Of a stretch of DNA of 6,467 nucleotides, positions 1 through 5,041 are shown one piece after another. Positions within the stretch are counted from its first letter, which is position 1, and each line of letters begins with the position of its first letter. The stretch covers positions 1 through 6,467 of the forward strand of contig CALJQI010000093.1 in assembly GCA_937980285.1 (NCBI GenBank). The letters are read 5' to 3'. Below the pieces are notes generated by a model, which saw nothing but the letters and a program-made list of their open reading frames with translations, was not told the DNA's origin and searched no databases. The translations under genes and the position numbers were made by a program. This stretch comes from an uncultured Gammaproteobacteria bacterium. GTDB lineage: Bacteria; Pseudomonadota; Gammaproteobacteria; GCA-001735895.

Positions 1-321
1 ATGCTGGCCTGTTACGGCTTTGCCGAGATTCTCGGCAAGCAGGGCCCATTCGTCAGTGAATCGATACGCGCCGGGATCGGCATCTATGGTCCCGGCATCG
101 AGTATCCGATCCACCGGCACCATGCGGAGGAGATTTACATCGTGCTCGCGGGCGCGGCCGATTTCATGATCGGTGAGGCACGGGGTATCCACAAGACGGC
201 CGGAGACGTGGTGTTCATAAAATCGAATACGCCGCATGGCTTTCGCACCGGCGAACAGGCCTTCGTCGTCTATTACCTGTGGCAGGGCGGCGACCTGCGC
301 GAAATTTCGAGCTTCGCCTGA
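1..321 (+). CDS. DMSP-lyase-family cupin (DddQ/DddL-like), C-terminal part
   Basis: The frame is open from the first base, and 106 residues of a single C-terminal cupin barrel are visible. Known DMSP lyases of the DddL/DddQ/DddW type are about 195-235 residues, so the N-terminal half probably lies outside the window and the ATG at base 1 is probably internal. The family cleaves DMSP to dimethyl sulfide and acrylate in the cytoplasm. The family metal-site pattern H-x3-E-x-Y is present as H40, E44 and Y46 within YPIHRHHAEEIYIVLAG, with the later histidine at H79 in NTPHGF. These match the His/Glu/Tyr/His ligand set described for DddQ. The ending LWQGGDLREIS is also typical of the family. The gene heads a packed run, with FKBP starting 5 nt after its stop. 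Family placement is fairly secure, but actual DMSP lyase activity is not, because relatives with other substrates exist. Confidence 0.75.
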   Translation: MLACYGFAEILGKQGPFVSESIRAGIGIYGPGIEYPIHRHHAEEIYIVLAGAADFMIGEARGIHKTAGDVVFIKSNTPHGFRTGEQAFVVYYLWQGGDLREISSFA

Positions 322-326
322 ACGCG

Positions 327-719
327 ATGACGCAGTCCGGGATCAAGCTGATATCGGATAGCCCGGGCACTGGCGCCGAGGTACAGCGCCAGCACGTCTA
401 CCAGGTCAGGTTGAAAATGTGGCTCAACCAGGGAGAGCCGGTGCGCTGGGAAAGGCCCTGGGGCATGATCGATCGCGCCCGCCTCGAAGACGACGGAGCG
501 ACCCTGGTCACCGACCTGCGTATCGATCGCGAAAACCTGTTTGCCGGACTGTTCAAAGGCATCGAAGGCATGCGTATCGGCGGCAGGCGAAAACTGAAAA
601 TCTCGCCGCACCTGGCCTATGGCGAGGCGGGCATCGAAGGCAGGATTCCTGCGCAAGCGGTGATTATCGCCGAAATCGAATTCATAGAAGAACGGGTAAT
701 GAGCAACCATCATGACTGA
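327..719 (+). CDS. FKBP-like peptidyl-prolyl isomerase domain protein, atypical active site
   Basis: This 130-residue cytoplasmic protein has no signal peptide and is the size of a single FKBP domain. The C-terminal half is clearly FKBP: GLFKGIEGMRIGGRRKLKIS (residues 74-93), then PHLAYGEAG and a closing IPAQAVIIAEIEFIE strand. FKBPs catalyse cis-trans isomerisation of X-Pro bonds. By alignment to human FKBP12, Tyr82 is kept (Y98), but the pocket-floor Trp59 is Leu75 and Phe99 is Ala115. The segment before residue 70 also fits the canonical flap poorly. Weak or no isomerase activity is therefore possible. The ATG at 327 was chosen because it lies 5 nt after the cupin stop. A longer in-frame start at 279 would overlap the cupin by 43 nt. 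No clear Shine-Dalgarno sequence is seen, so coupling to the cupin is likely. It overlaps the next gene by 8 nt. Confidence 0.8.
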   Translation: MTQSGIKLISDSPGTGAEVQRQHVYQVRLKMWLNQGEPVRWERPWGMIDRARLEDDGATLVTDLRIDRENLFAGLFKGIEGMRIGGRRKLKISPHLAYGEAGIEGRIPAQAVIIAEIEFIEERVMSNHHD

Positions 720-1416
720 GATAGCGGACAAAATCAGGGTAATCGCCTTCGACATCTTCGGCACCGTGGTCGACTGGCACGGCTCGGTATCGCGCGAAGT
801 GGCGGCGATGAATCTCGCGGTCGAGCCGGCGGCTTTCGCGCTCGCCTGGCGCGCCGGTTACAAACCGGCCATGGCTGAAGTCATGCAGCGTGGCGAATGG
901 GTTATTCTCGACGTACTGCACCGGCGCATCCTCGACCGGGTGCTGGAAGACTTTGCAATAGACGATCTGCCCGAGGCCGAGCGCCGGCATCTGAACCAGG
1001 TCTGGCACCGGCTCGAGCCATGGCCGGATTCGGTCGAGGGGCTGACGCGCCTGAAGTCGCGCTATACCATCTGTTCACTGTCGAACGGCAACATCGGCCT
1101 GCTCACCGAGATGGCGAAAAGAGCCGGCCTGCCCTGGGACTGCATCCTGAGCGCGGAGAATTTCAACAAGTATAAACCCCACCCGGACGCCTACCTCGGC
1201 GTCGCCAGAACTTTCGCTGTCGAGCCCGGGCAGGTAATGCTGGCGGCGGCGCATCACAGCGACCTCGAGGCCGCGCGCAACTGCGGGCTCGAAACCGCCT
1301 ACATCGAACGCCCCTACGAATACGGGCGCGGGCAGCCCAAGAGCGTCGCGCCCTGGGAAGCCAACACGCTGCATTCAACCAGTATCATCGACCTCGCCCG
1401 GCAGCTGGATTGTTAA
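712..1416 (+). CDS. Haloacid dehalogenase type II-like HAD hydrolase
   Basis: This is a 234-residue HAD-superfamily hydrolase of the length of L-2-haloacid dehalogenases. Motif I is IAFDIFGTVVDW with nucleophile D14 and T18. Motif II is SLSNGN with S124. Motif III is KYKPHPDAY with K155. Motif IV is AAAHHSDLEAARNCG with D184. The SNG and KPxPxxY forms are diagnostic of the type II (L-2-haloacid dehalogenase) branch, which hydrolyses 2-haloalkanoic acids to hydroxy acids through an aspartyl ester. Many members of this branch act on other small substrates. The family Asn in motif IV (before the Asp) is His181 here and one family Ser aligns with Ala179, which argues for caution. A WR pair at residues 46-47 lies where the substrate-binding arginine is expected. 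The ATG at 712 overlaps the FKBP gene by 8 nt, suggesting translational coupling. Confidence 0.85.
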   Translation: MTEIADKIRVIAFDIFGTVVDWHGSVSREVAAMNLAVEPAAFALAWRAGYKPAMAEVMQRGEWVILDVLHRRILDRVLEDFAIDDLPEAERRHLNQVWHRLEPWPDSVEGLTRLKSRYTICSLSNGNIGLLTEMAKRAGLPWDCILSAENFNKYKPHPDAYLGVARTFAVEPGQVMLAAAHHSDLEAARNCGLETAYIERPYEYGRGQPKSVAPWEANTLHSTSIIDLARQLDC

Positions 1417-1431
1417 TTATCAGGAGAACTC

Positions 1432-1755
1432 ATGAGCCTCATCGCCGAAACCCCGGAACCGTCCTACTACGCGGTAATATTTTCCTCGCATACAACCGAC
1501 GACAACGAGGGCTACGCGCAAACCGCCGAACGCATGCTCGAACTCGCCGCTAAACAGCCCGGATTCCTCGGCGTCGAATCGGCGCGCGAAGAGCTGGGGA
1601 TCACCGTTTCCTACTGGGCCGATCTGGAATCGATCCGTCGCTGGAAACAGCATGCGGAACATCGCGAGGCGCAAATAAGGGGCGTGAAAAAATGGTATTC
1701 GCACTACAAAATCCGCATTGCGCTTGTCGAGCGCGATTACACCAATAGTCAATAA
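1432..1755 (+). CDS. Antibiotic biosynthesis monooxygenase (ABM) domain protein
   Basis: This is a 107-residue protein with one ABM-type ferredoxin-like fold. The signature is QPGFLGVESAREELGITVSY (residues 42-61), followed by WADLESIRRWKQHAEH and a C-terminal strand that ends in VERDY. ABM-fold proteins include cofactor-free oxygenases of aromatic polyketides and IsdG-type haem degraders, but many are uncharacterised. W71, H74 and H77 sit where the family carries its conserved Trp and His residues. The ATG is preceded by GGAG at 1423-1426, 5 nt upstream, so this start is well supported. It lies 15 nt after the HAD gene and appears to be the last gene of the run starting with the cupin. No intrinsic terminator is visible after its stop. 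Its substrate is unknown. Confidence 0.82.
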   Translation: MSLIAETPEPSYYAVIFSSHTTDDNEGYAQTAERMLELAAKQPGFLGVESAREELGITVSYWADLESIRRWKQHAEHREAQIRGVKKWYSHYKIRIALVERDYTNSQ

Positions 1756-1759
1756 ACCA

Positions 1760-1787
1760 TTGACATTAATCAAATTACCTATAAAGT
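1760..1787 (+). promoter_or_regulatory. Candidate sigma-70 promoter for the cold-shock gene
   Basis: A perfect TTGACA (1760-1765) is followed 16 nt later by TAAAGT (1782-1787), which matches 4 of 6 positions of the -10 consensus. A start site near 1794 would give a leader of about 140 nt, as expected for cspA-type genes. An alternative -10, TATAAA at 1780-1785, is a better hexamer but only 14 nt from the -35. It was identified by eye only. Confidence 0.4.
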
Positions 1788-1933
1788 TCTAATCAGCTCG
1801 AAACTAAGTCTATATTATTTCCACTCCTCGTTGTGTTTCTGTATTCCCTCGTTCTGTCGTCAATAAGTAATAGTCTTGTTCTAGCACTATCGCCTCTCGC
1901 AGGTTTTATTATTTTTTTAAATAGGTACAAATT
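1788..1933 (+). other. Long AT- and pyrimidine-rich leader of the cold-shock gene
   Basis: These 146 nt hold no convincing reading frame. The stretch around 1818-1862 is pyrimidine-rich, and 1905-1922 is a T-run followed by A/T. cspA-family mRNAs are known to have long structured leaders that act as thermosensors and control stability, so this stretch is probably such a leader. The ribosome site is weak (TAGGT at 1922-1926, 7 nt from the ATG). I did not fold it. Confidence 0.4.
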
Positions 1934-2143
1934 ATGTCTGACAAGACAACCGGCAAAGTAAAATGGTTTAACGAAGCCAAGGGCTTCGGATTTATCGAAC
2001 AGGAATCAGGTCCCGATGTATTCGCTCATTTCAGCGCAATCCAGGGTACCGGTTTCAAAACCCTGACTGAAGGTCAGCAGGTAGAATTCAAAATTACACA
2101 GGGACAAAAAGGGCCGCAGGCGGAAGATATCACTCCGCTCTAA
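1934..2143 (+). CDS. Cold-shock protein, CspA family
   Basis: This is a 69-residue single cold-shock domain, the standard length of bacterial CspA/CspE-type proteins. The start GKVKWFNEAKGFGFI carries RNP1 (KGFGFI, residues 16-21), and VFAHFSAI is RNP2. The rest, ending PQAEDITPL, is canonical. Such proteins bind single-stranded RNA and DNA and act as RNA chaperones that melt secondary structure, often after a temperature drop. The gene stands alone, with its own candidate promoter and long leader upstream and a strong terminator downstream. It is therefore a separate transcription unit between two operons. Whether it is the cold-inducible or a constitutive paralogue cannot be told from the protein. 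Confidence 0.97.
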   Translation: MSDKTTGKVKWFNEAKGFGFIEQESGPDVFAHFSAIQGTGFKTLTEGQQVEFKITQGQKGPQAEDITPL

Positions 2144-2170
2144 CCCGGAATCACTGGGCTTTCCCGGTTA
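2141..2170 (+). repeat. Hairpin overlapping the cold-shock stop codon
   Basis: TAACCCGGAA (2141-2150, beginning with the stop codon) and TTCCCGGTTA (2161-2170) form 10-bp arms with a single central C-C mismatch around a 10-nt loop. It lies just before the intrinsic terminator and may be a stabilising 3' structure of the mRNA. Confidence 0.5.
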
Positions 2171-2181
2171 TTCAGCTTTGC

Positions 2182-2213
2182 AAAAGCCAGGCCTTCGAGC
2201 CTGGCTTTTTTTT
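2182..2213 (+). terminator. Intrinsic terminator of the cold-shock gene
   Basis: GCCAGGC (2186-2192) pairs with GCCTGGC (2199-2205) around the 6-nt loop CTTCGA. The stem is flanked by AAAA (2182-2185) and followed by eight T residues (2206-2213). This is a textbook rho-independent terminator. It should isolate the cold-shock gene from the downstream sulfotransferase operon. Confidence 0.93.
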
Positions 2214-2231
2214 GTCTGCTGGTCGAGGGCA

Positions 2232-2248
2232 CACCGAATCGGTGATTC
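2232..2248. repeat. Two overlapping short palindromes upstream of the sulfotransferase operon
   Basis: CACCGA-A-TCGGTG (2232-2244) is a 6-bp inverted repeat around one base. GAATC-GGT-GATTC (2236-2248) is a second, overlapping 5-bp inverted repeat. They lie about 45 bp upstream of the candidate -35 box at 2293 and could be an operator. No named regulator is recognised, and short repeats of this size can arise by chance. Confidence 0.3.
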
Positions 2249-2292
2249 TTCAGATATCAGGACCGATAACAATCAGAGGTTTACAACAAGCA

Positions 2293-2321
2293 TTGAAATG
2301 ACTTCAAATAGGCGTTAATAA
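2293..2321 (+). promoter_or_regulatory. Candidate sigma-70 promoter of the sulfotransferase operon
   Basis: TTGAAA (2293-2298) and TAATAA (2316-2321) are separated by exactly 17 nt, with one or two mismatches to each consensus hexamer. This would place a start site near 2328, about 54 nt before the ATG. TTGAA-ATGAC-TTCAA (2293-2307) is a small inverted repeat over the -35 and could bind a repressor. Confidence 0.45.
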
Positions 2322-2346
2322 AAGCCCGCTGCGACTGGTTTTTATT
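2317..2346. repeat. Inverted repeat in the sulfotransferase operon promoter/leader
   Basis: AATAAAAGCC (2317-2326) pairs with GGTTTTTATT (2337-2346) across a 10-nt loop, with one G-T wobble in RNA. It overlaps the candidate -10 box and the predicted start of the transcript. It could be an operator or a weak hairpin. The GC core is too short for a confident terminator call. Confidence 0.4.
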
Positions 2347-2381
2347 CCGGCAGATATAGCAGAATCAGAATTAGCTAGCTT

Positions 2382-3134
2382 ATGAAATTCGTTACACTCT
2401 GGGCCACTCCCCGATCGACTTCAACCGCGTTCGAATGGATGATGCGCGAGCGCGGTGATTTTCGCTGCTTCCACGAACCCTTCAACGAGCTTTACTATTA
2501 CGGTGAAGACCGACGCTCACAGCGTGACGCCAATGTCGCCGCAAAACCCGGACACAATTACGCCGGCGTGTGGCAGGACTTGTTGCGTATGCGCGGCGAG
2601 GCCAACCTGTTCCTCAAGGATTTTGCCTATTCGGTGGAGCATTTCATCGACGATGCCATGCTCGACGTCATGCAGCACAGCTTTTTGATCCGCGATCCGT
2701 ACAATGTCATCCAGGGTCTGAACAAGCACTGGCCCGACTGCAGTTTTGCCGAGGTCGGCTTCGATTCGCTGGCGCGCCTGTTCGATCGCATCACCGAACG
2801 CGATGGAAAAACCCCGCTGGTAATAAGATCCGAAGACCTGCTGGCCAGTCCCGAGGCGACCACGCGCGCCTACTGTGAACAAATGGGCTTCGACTTCATC
2901 GCCGAAGCGCTCGACTGGGAGCCGGGCGAACGCCGCGAGGTCAGCTGGTACGGCGAGGGCAGCGGCCCGTGGCACGATACCCTGCGCCAGAGTTCCGGCA
3001 TCAAGCCACAGAAAACCAGCTATCCGCCGCTGGAAGACGACCCGAGCCTGATCGAGCTGTACCAGCAATCCTTGCCATACTACGAATACCTGCTGGCGCA
3101 TAGCCTGGAAATAAACGAGGAGGAGCAAGCGTGA
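2382..3134 (+). CDS. PAPS-dependent-type sulfotransferase family protein (first copy)
   Basis: This 250-residue cytoplasmic P-loop protein is of the bacterial sulfotransferase type, which transfers sulfate from PAPS to a small-molecule hydroxyl or amine. The 5'-phosphosulfate loop is LWATPRSTSTAFEWMM (residues 6-21), followed by CFHEPFNE (29-36). The 3'-phosphate-binding strand is FLIRDPYNVIQG (101-112) with R104. The serine usually found eight residues later is Gly112. The C-terminal WEPGERREVSW segment and a WH are shared with the second copy. An in-frame stop (TAG, 2376-2378) just upstream fixes the ATG as the first possible start, although no good Shine-Dalgarno sequence precedes it. It is the first gene of a three-gene run and overlaps the next by 4 nt. 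The acceptor is unknown. The family also contains proteins annotated only as P-loop NTPase-like, so catalysis is inferred. Confidence 0.82.
   Translation: MKFVTLWATPRSTSTAFEWMMRERGDFRCFHEPFNELYYYGEDRRSQRDANVAAKPGHNYAGVWQDLLRMRGEANLFLKDFAYSVEHFIDDAMLDVMQHSFLIRDPYNVIQGLNKHWPDCSFAEVGFDSLARLFDRITERDGKTPLVIRSEDLLASPEATTRAYCEQMGFDFIAEALDWEPGERREVSWYGEGSGPWHDTLRQSSGIKPQKTSYPPLEDDPSLIELYQQSLPYYEYLLAHSLEINEEEQA
3117..3125 (+). promoter_or_regulatory. Strong ribosome binding site for the racemase/decarboxylase-like gene
   Basis: GAGGAGGAG lies inside the end of the first sulfotransferase gene. Its AGGAGG core (3118-3123) is 7 nt from the GTG at 3131, which decides that non-ATG start. It is by far the strongest Shine-Dalgarno sequence in the window, suggesting the middle enzyme is made in larger amounts than its neighbours. 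Confidence 0.85.
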
Positions 3135-3952
3135 AACCTGATCGCTGGAAAATCCTGAAAAACAAGCTGTTTACCTACCAGGTTGGATTTACCTCGCCGC
3201 CGCACGATTTCGACGCCGCGCCGAGCGACTTTCTGCGCATCAGCGCCGACAACGTCGGCGCGCACGGACGCATGCTGCACGTGCCCGACTACGCCCACGA
3301 ACTGTCGCAACGCGTCGACAATTTCCACCTGCTGGAGGAATTCGTGCACTGCATGTCGAACAACGGCGCCGACGTTTGTGGCCAGGTCGGCACCAACTGG
3401 GTGCACTGCCAGGGCACCACGCCGGACGAGATCAACGATATCTGCAATCGCATCGGCGACAAGTACGAAACCCCTTTCCACATGGCTGGTTACTGCGTGG
3501 TCGAGGCGTTGCGAGATATGGGAGCAAAAAGAATCGCGCTCAATTCCGTTTACTACTGGCCCGACTGGCGCGACGGTTACGCGCGCTTCCTGCGCGAGGC
3601 CGGTTTCGACCTGGTCTACGGCGGCAACTTCGTCGACCAGGGTTTCTTCGCCAGCCAGCAGGAATGCAACGATTGCATCTGGGTGTTCGACGGCGACCTC
3701 GCCGCCAGGTCGATGGCTTACGTCGCCGAACAGGCGCCAGACGTCGACGCCATCGTCGCCAACGGCATGTGCAATTTTCGCCGCGACGACGGGTTGCCAC
3801 AGCGATTCGTTTCACTCAGCCGCGAACTCGAGTCGATTGTCGGCAAGCCGATCGTCGCCTCCGACAGCGCGCTTTACTGGCGTATCTTCAAATCGCTCGG
3901 CACCGCGCCAATCGGCGACCAGGGTCAGTTGCTGTCCTCGCTGCAGGCCTGA
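3131..3952 (+). CDS. Asp/Glu racemase superfamily enzyme, arylmalonate decarboxylase-like
   Basis: This 273-residue cytoplasmic protein belongs to the Asp/Glu/hydantoin racemase superfamily, near arylmalonate decarboxylase (AMDase) and maleate isomerase. An early PP (residues 23-24) matches the AMDase N-terminus. QVGTNWVHCQG (85-95) aligns with the AMDase oxyanion loop GTSLSFYRG, with Gly87 where racemases have their first cysteine. VANGMCNFRRDD carries Cys214, aligned with AMDase Cys188. AGYCVVEALRDMGAKRIAL is the usual family core. AMDase uses its single cysteine to protonate the product after cofactor-free decarboxylation of disubstituted malonates, so decarboxylation is more likely than racemisation here. 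Cys93 in the loop is unusual. The GTG start overlaps the upstream stop (GTGA) and has an excellent ribosome site. It is flanked by two sulfotransferases. Length is slightly above AMDase (about 240). The substrate is unknown. Confidence 0.8.
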   Translation: MKPDRWKILKNKLFTYQVGFTSPPHDFDAAPSDFLRISADNVGAHGRMLHVPDYAHELSQRVDNFHLLEEFVHCMSNNGADVCGQVGTNWVHCQGTTPDEINDICNRIGDKYETPFHMAGYCVVEALRDMGAKRIALNSVYYWPDWRDGYARFLREAGFDLVYGGNFVDQGFFASQQECNDCIWVFDGDLAARSMAYVAEQAPDVDAIVANGMCNFRRDDGLPQRFVSLSRELESIVGKPIVASDSALYWRIFKSLGTAPIGDQGQLLSSLQA

Positions 3953-3956
3953 AAGC

Positions 3957-4724
3957 TTGCACAAGATACTGGTACTGTGGGCAATCCCGCGCTCGACCTC
4001 GACCGCTTTCGAATGGATGATGCGCATGCGCGGCGACATGGATTGTTTTCACGAACCTTTTGGTGAAACCTGGTACAAGGGCGAGGATGCGCGCTGGCCG
4101 CGCATCAAAGCAGAAAGCCCTCGCATCGAGGGATTGAGCAGCGATAGCGTATGGAAAAGGTTGAGGCAGGCGGCGCAGGCGCGGCCGGTTTTCTCCAAGG
4201 AGTTCCCGCATCATATCGAACACATGTGGAGCAATCAGTTTCTCGACCATTTCAATCACAGTTTCCTGATTCGGGATCCGGCCAAGGTTACGACCTCGAT
4301 GTACAGGCACTGGCCGGGTTTTCTGCTCAAGGAAATCGCCTTCGCTGAACAGCGAGCGCTATTCGATCGCCTCAGCGATCGCCTCGGCCACGCACCGCCG
4401 GTGATCGACAGCGACGACCTGCTGGAAAACCCGCACGGCATCGTCGAGGCCTATTGCAACGCGGTAGGTATCCCCTATATCGAGGACGCGCTCAGCTGGG
4501 AACCCGGCAAGCGCAAAGAGGTGAGCTGGTACGACGGCGGTTCGTGGCACGCCAATCTGCGAGATTCGGATGGCCTCAAGGCGCAACCGCGCCGATATAT
4601 CGATATCTCCGATGCGCCCAACCGGGTCAGGGAAATCTACGACACCGTGCTGCCCCACTACCAGCACCTGCACCGGCACCGCCTCGCCCCGGAGAAAACC
4701 GGAGCAAAACCGCGGCCAGCATAA
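3957..4724 (+). CDS. PAPS-dependent-type sulfotransferase family protein (second copy, TTG start)
   Basis: This 255-residue paralogue of the gene at 2382 is collinear with it along nearly the whole length. It carries LWAIPRSTSTAFEWMM (residues 7-22), CFHEPFGE, then FLIRDPAKVTTS with R106 and S114 (the canonical 3'-phosphate Arg and Ser), and WEPGKRKEVSW. Unlike the first copy it keeps the serine, so it is the better candidate for an active PAPS-dependent enzyme. The reading frame is open far upstream through the racemase-like gene, but homology begins only at HKILVLW. The TTG at 3957 is therefore the probable start, 4 nt after the upstream stop. It has only a weak AGG (3945-3947), which suggests translational coupling. 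There is no ATG before residue 21. The C-terminal tail is basic and proline-rich. The acceptor is unknown. Confidence 0.85.
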   Translation: MHKILVLWAIPRSTSTAFEWMMRMRGDMDCFHEPFGETWYKGEDARWPRIKAESPRIEGLSSDSVWKRLRQAAQARPVFSKEFPHHIEHMWSNQFLDHFNHSFLIRDPAKVTTSMYRHWPGFLLKEIAFAEQRALFDRLSDRLGHAPPVIDSDDLLENPHGIVEAYCNAVGIPYIEDALSWEPGKRKEVSWYDGGSWHANLRDSDGLKAQPRRYIDISDAPNRVREIYDTVLPHYQHLHRHRLAPEKTGAKPRPA

Positions 4725-4742
4725 TTGTTATTGCGGACGGTT

Positions 4743-4913
4743 TTACTTCGGCCGATCGCCGAAATACTGGTTCAATAACTCGATCAAACCTTTGACGCGC
4801 GGGACCTGCTCTTCATCGGCGTAATCCAGGCTCGCCGTCCCGTCCAGAACCAGGCGATGCTGCTCCGGCTTTTCGGTATTTTCTTTCGTATCGCTGTCTT
4901 CGGGGTAAATCAT
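4743..4913 (-). CDS. Small protein of unknown function (56 residues)
   Basis: This short acidic, soluble protein begins MIYPEDSDTKENTEKPEQ and ends IELLNQYFGDRPK. It has no membrane segment or known motif, and I do not recognise the family. The ATG at 4913 was chosen because AGGG (4924-4921 on the minus strand) lies 7 nt upstream. In-frame alternatives are ATG at 4943 (66 residues) and TTG at 4964 (73 residues), both with poorer ribosome sites. Support for it being real includes the good Shine-Dalgarno sequence, a candidate regulatory region just upstream and ordinary-looking amino-acid composition. It is on the same strand as, and downstream of, the LysR gene, with a 128-bp gap. It is convergent with the second sulfotransferase, 18 bp away. 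Confidence 0.55.
   Translation of the reverse strand: MIYPEDSDTKENTEKPEQHRLVLDGTASLDYADEEQVPRVKGLIELLNQYFGDRPK
4747..4763. repeat. Small hairpin between convergent genes
   Basis: TTCGGC (4747-4752) and GCCGAA (4758-4763) form a 6-bp stem with a 5-nt loop, within the last codons of the minus-strand small gene and 22 nt past the sulfotransferase stop. Neither strand has a clear T-run after it, so a terminator role is only possible. No better terminator is seen between the convergent genes. Confidence 0.3.
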
Positions 4914-4958
4914 ATAAACGCCCTGAAACCTGCAAAACGTCATTTTTACCCGATTGAT

Positions 4959-4985
4959 CGTCAATTGACGTGAAACAGATCACGT
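4959..4985. promoter_or_regulatory. Overlapping palindromes with a CRP/Vfr-like site
   Basis: CGTCAATTGACG (4959-4970) is a perfect 12-bp palindrome. It overlaps ACGTGA-AACAGA-TCACGT (4968-4985), which has the core GTGA-N6-TCAC of CRP-family sites with C/G instead of T/A at the outer positions. On the minus strand a TAAAAA at 4948-4943 could be a -10 box. A start near 4936 would put the CRP-like centre about 41 bp upstream, the geometry of a class II activated promoter for the small gene. The palindromes are seen directly. The regulator and promoter are inference. Confidence 0.45.
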
Positions 4986-5041
4986 TAGCGGCGAGACGAA
5001 ACTCACCTCGACAGCGGCATCGTCCAGCGCCGATGGTCGAC

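Noticed and set aside
273..764. A minus-strand frame of 163 codons opposite the FKBP and HAD genes
   Set aside because: It is antisense to two well-supported overlapping genes and has no recognisable motif.
2517..3128. A minus-strand frame of 203 codons opposite the first sulfotransferase
   Set aside because: The plus strand carries clear sulfotransferase motifs conserved with the paralogue; this frame is a shadow.
3183..3956. A long open frame upstream of the second sulfotransferase, making an apparent 513-residue protein
   Set aside because: The first 258 residues are Ser/Thr/Arg-rich and shadow the racemase-like gene in another frame. Homology to sulfotransferases begins only after 3957.
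2382..4724. A recent tandem duplication of the sulfotransferase genes or a mobile insertion of the middle gene
   Set aside because: The paralogues are strongly diverged outside the motifs. No direct repeats, inverted ends or transposase are seen around the middle gene.
4747..4763. A bidirectional terminator between the convergent genes
   Set aside because: The stem is only 6 bp and lacks a T-run on either strand, so it is listed only as a small inverted repeat.
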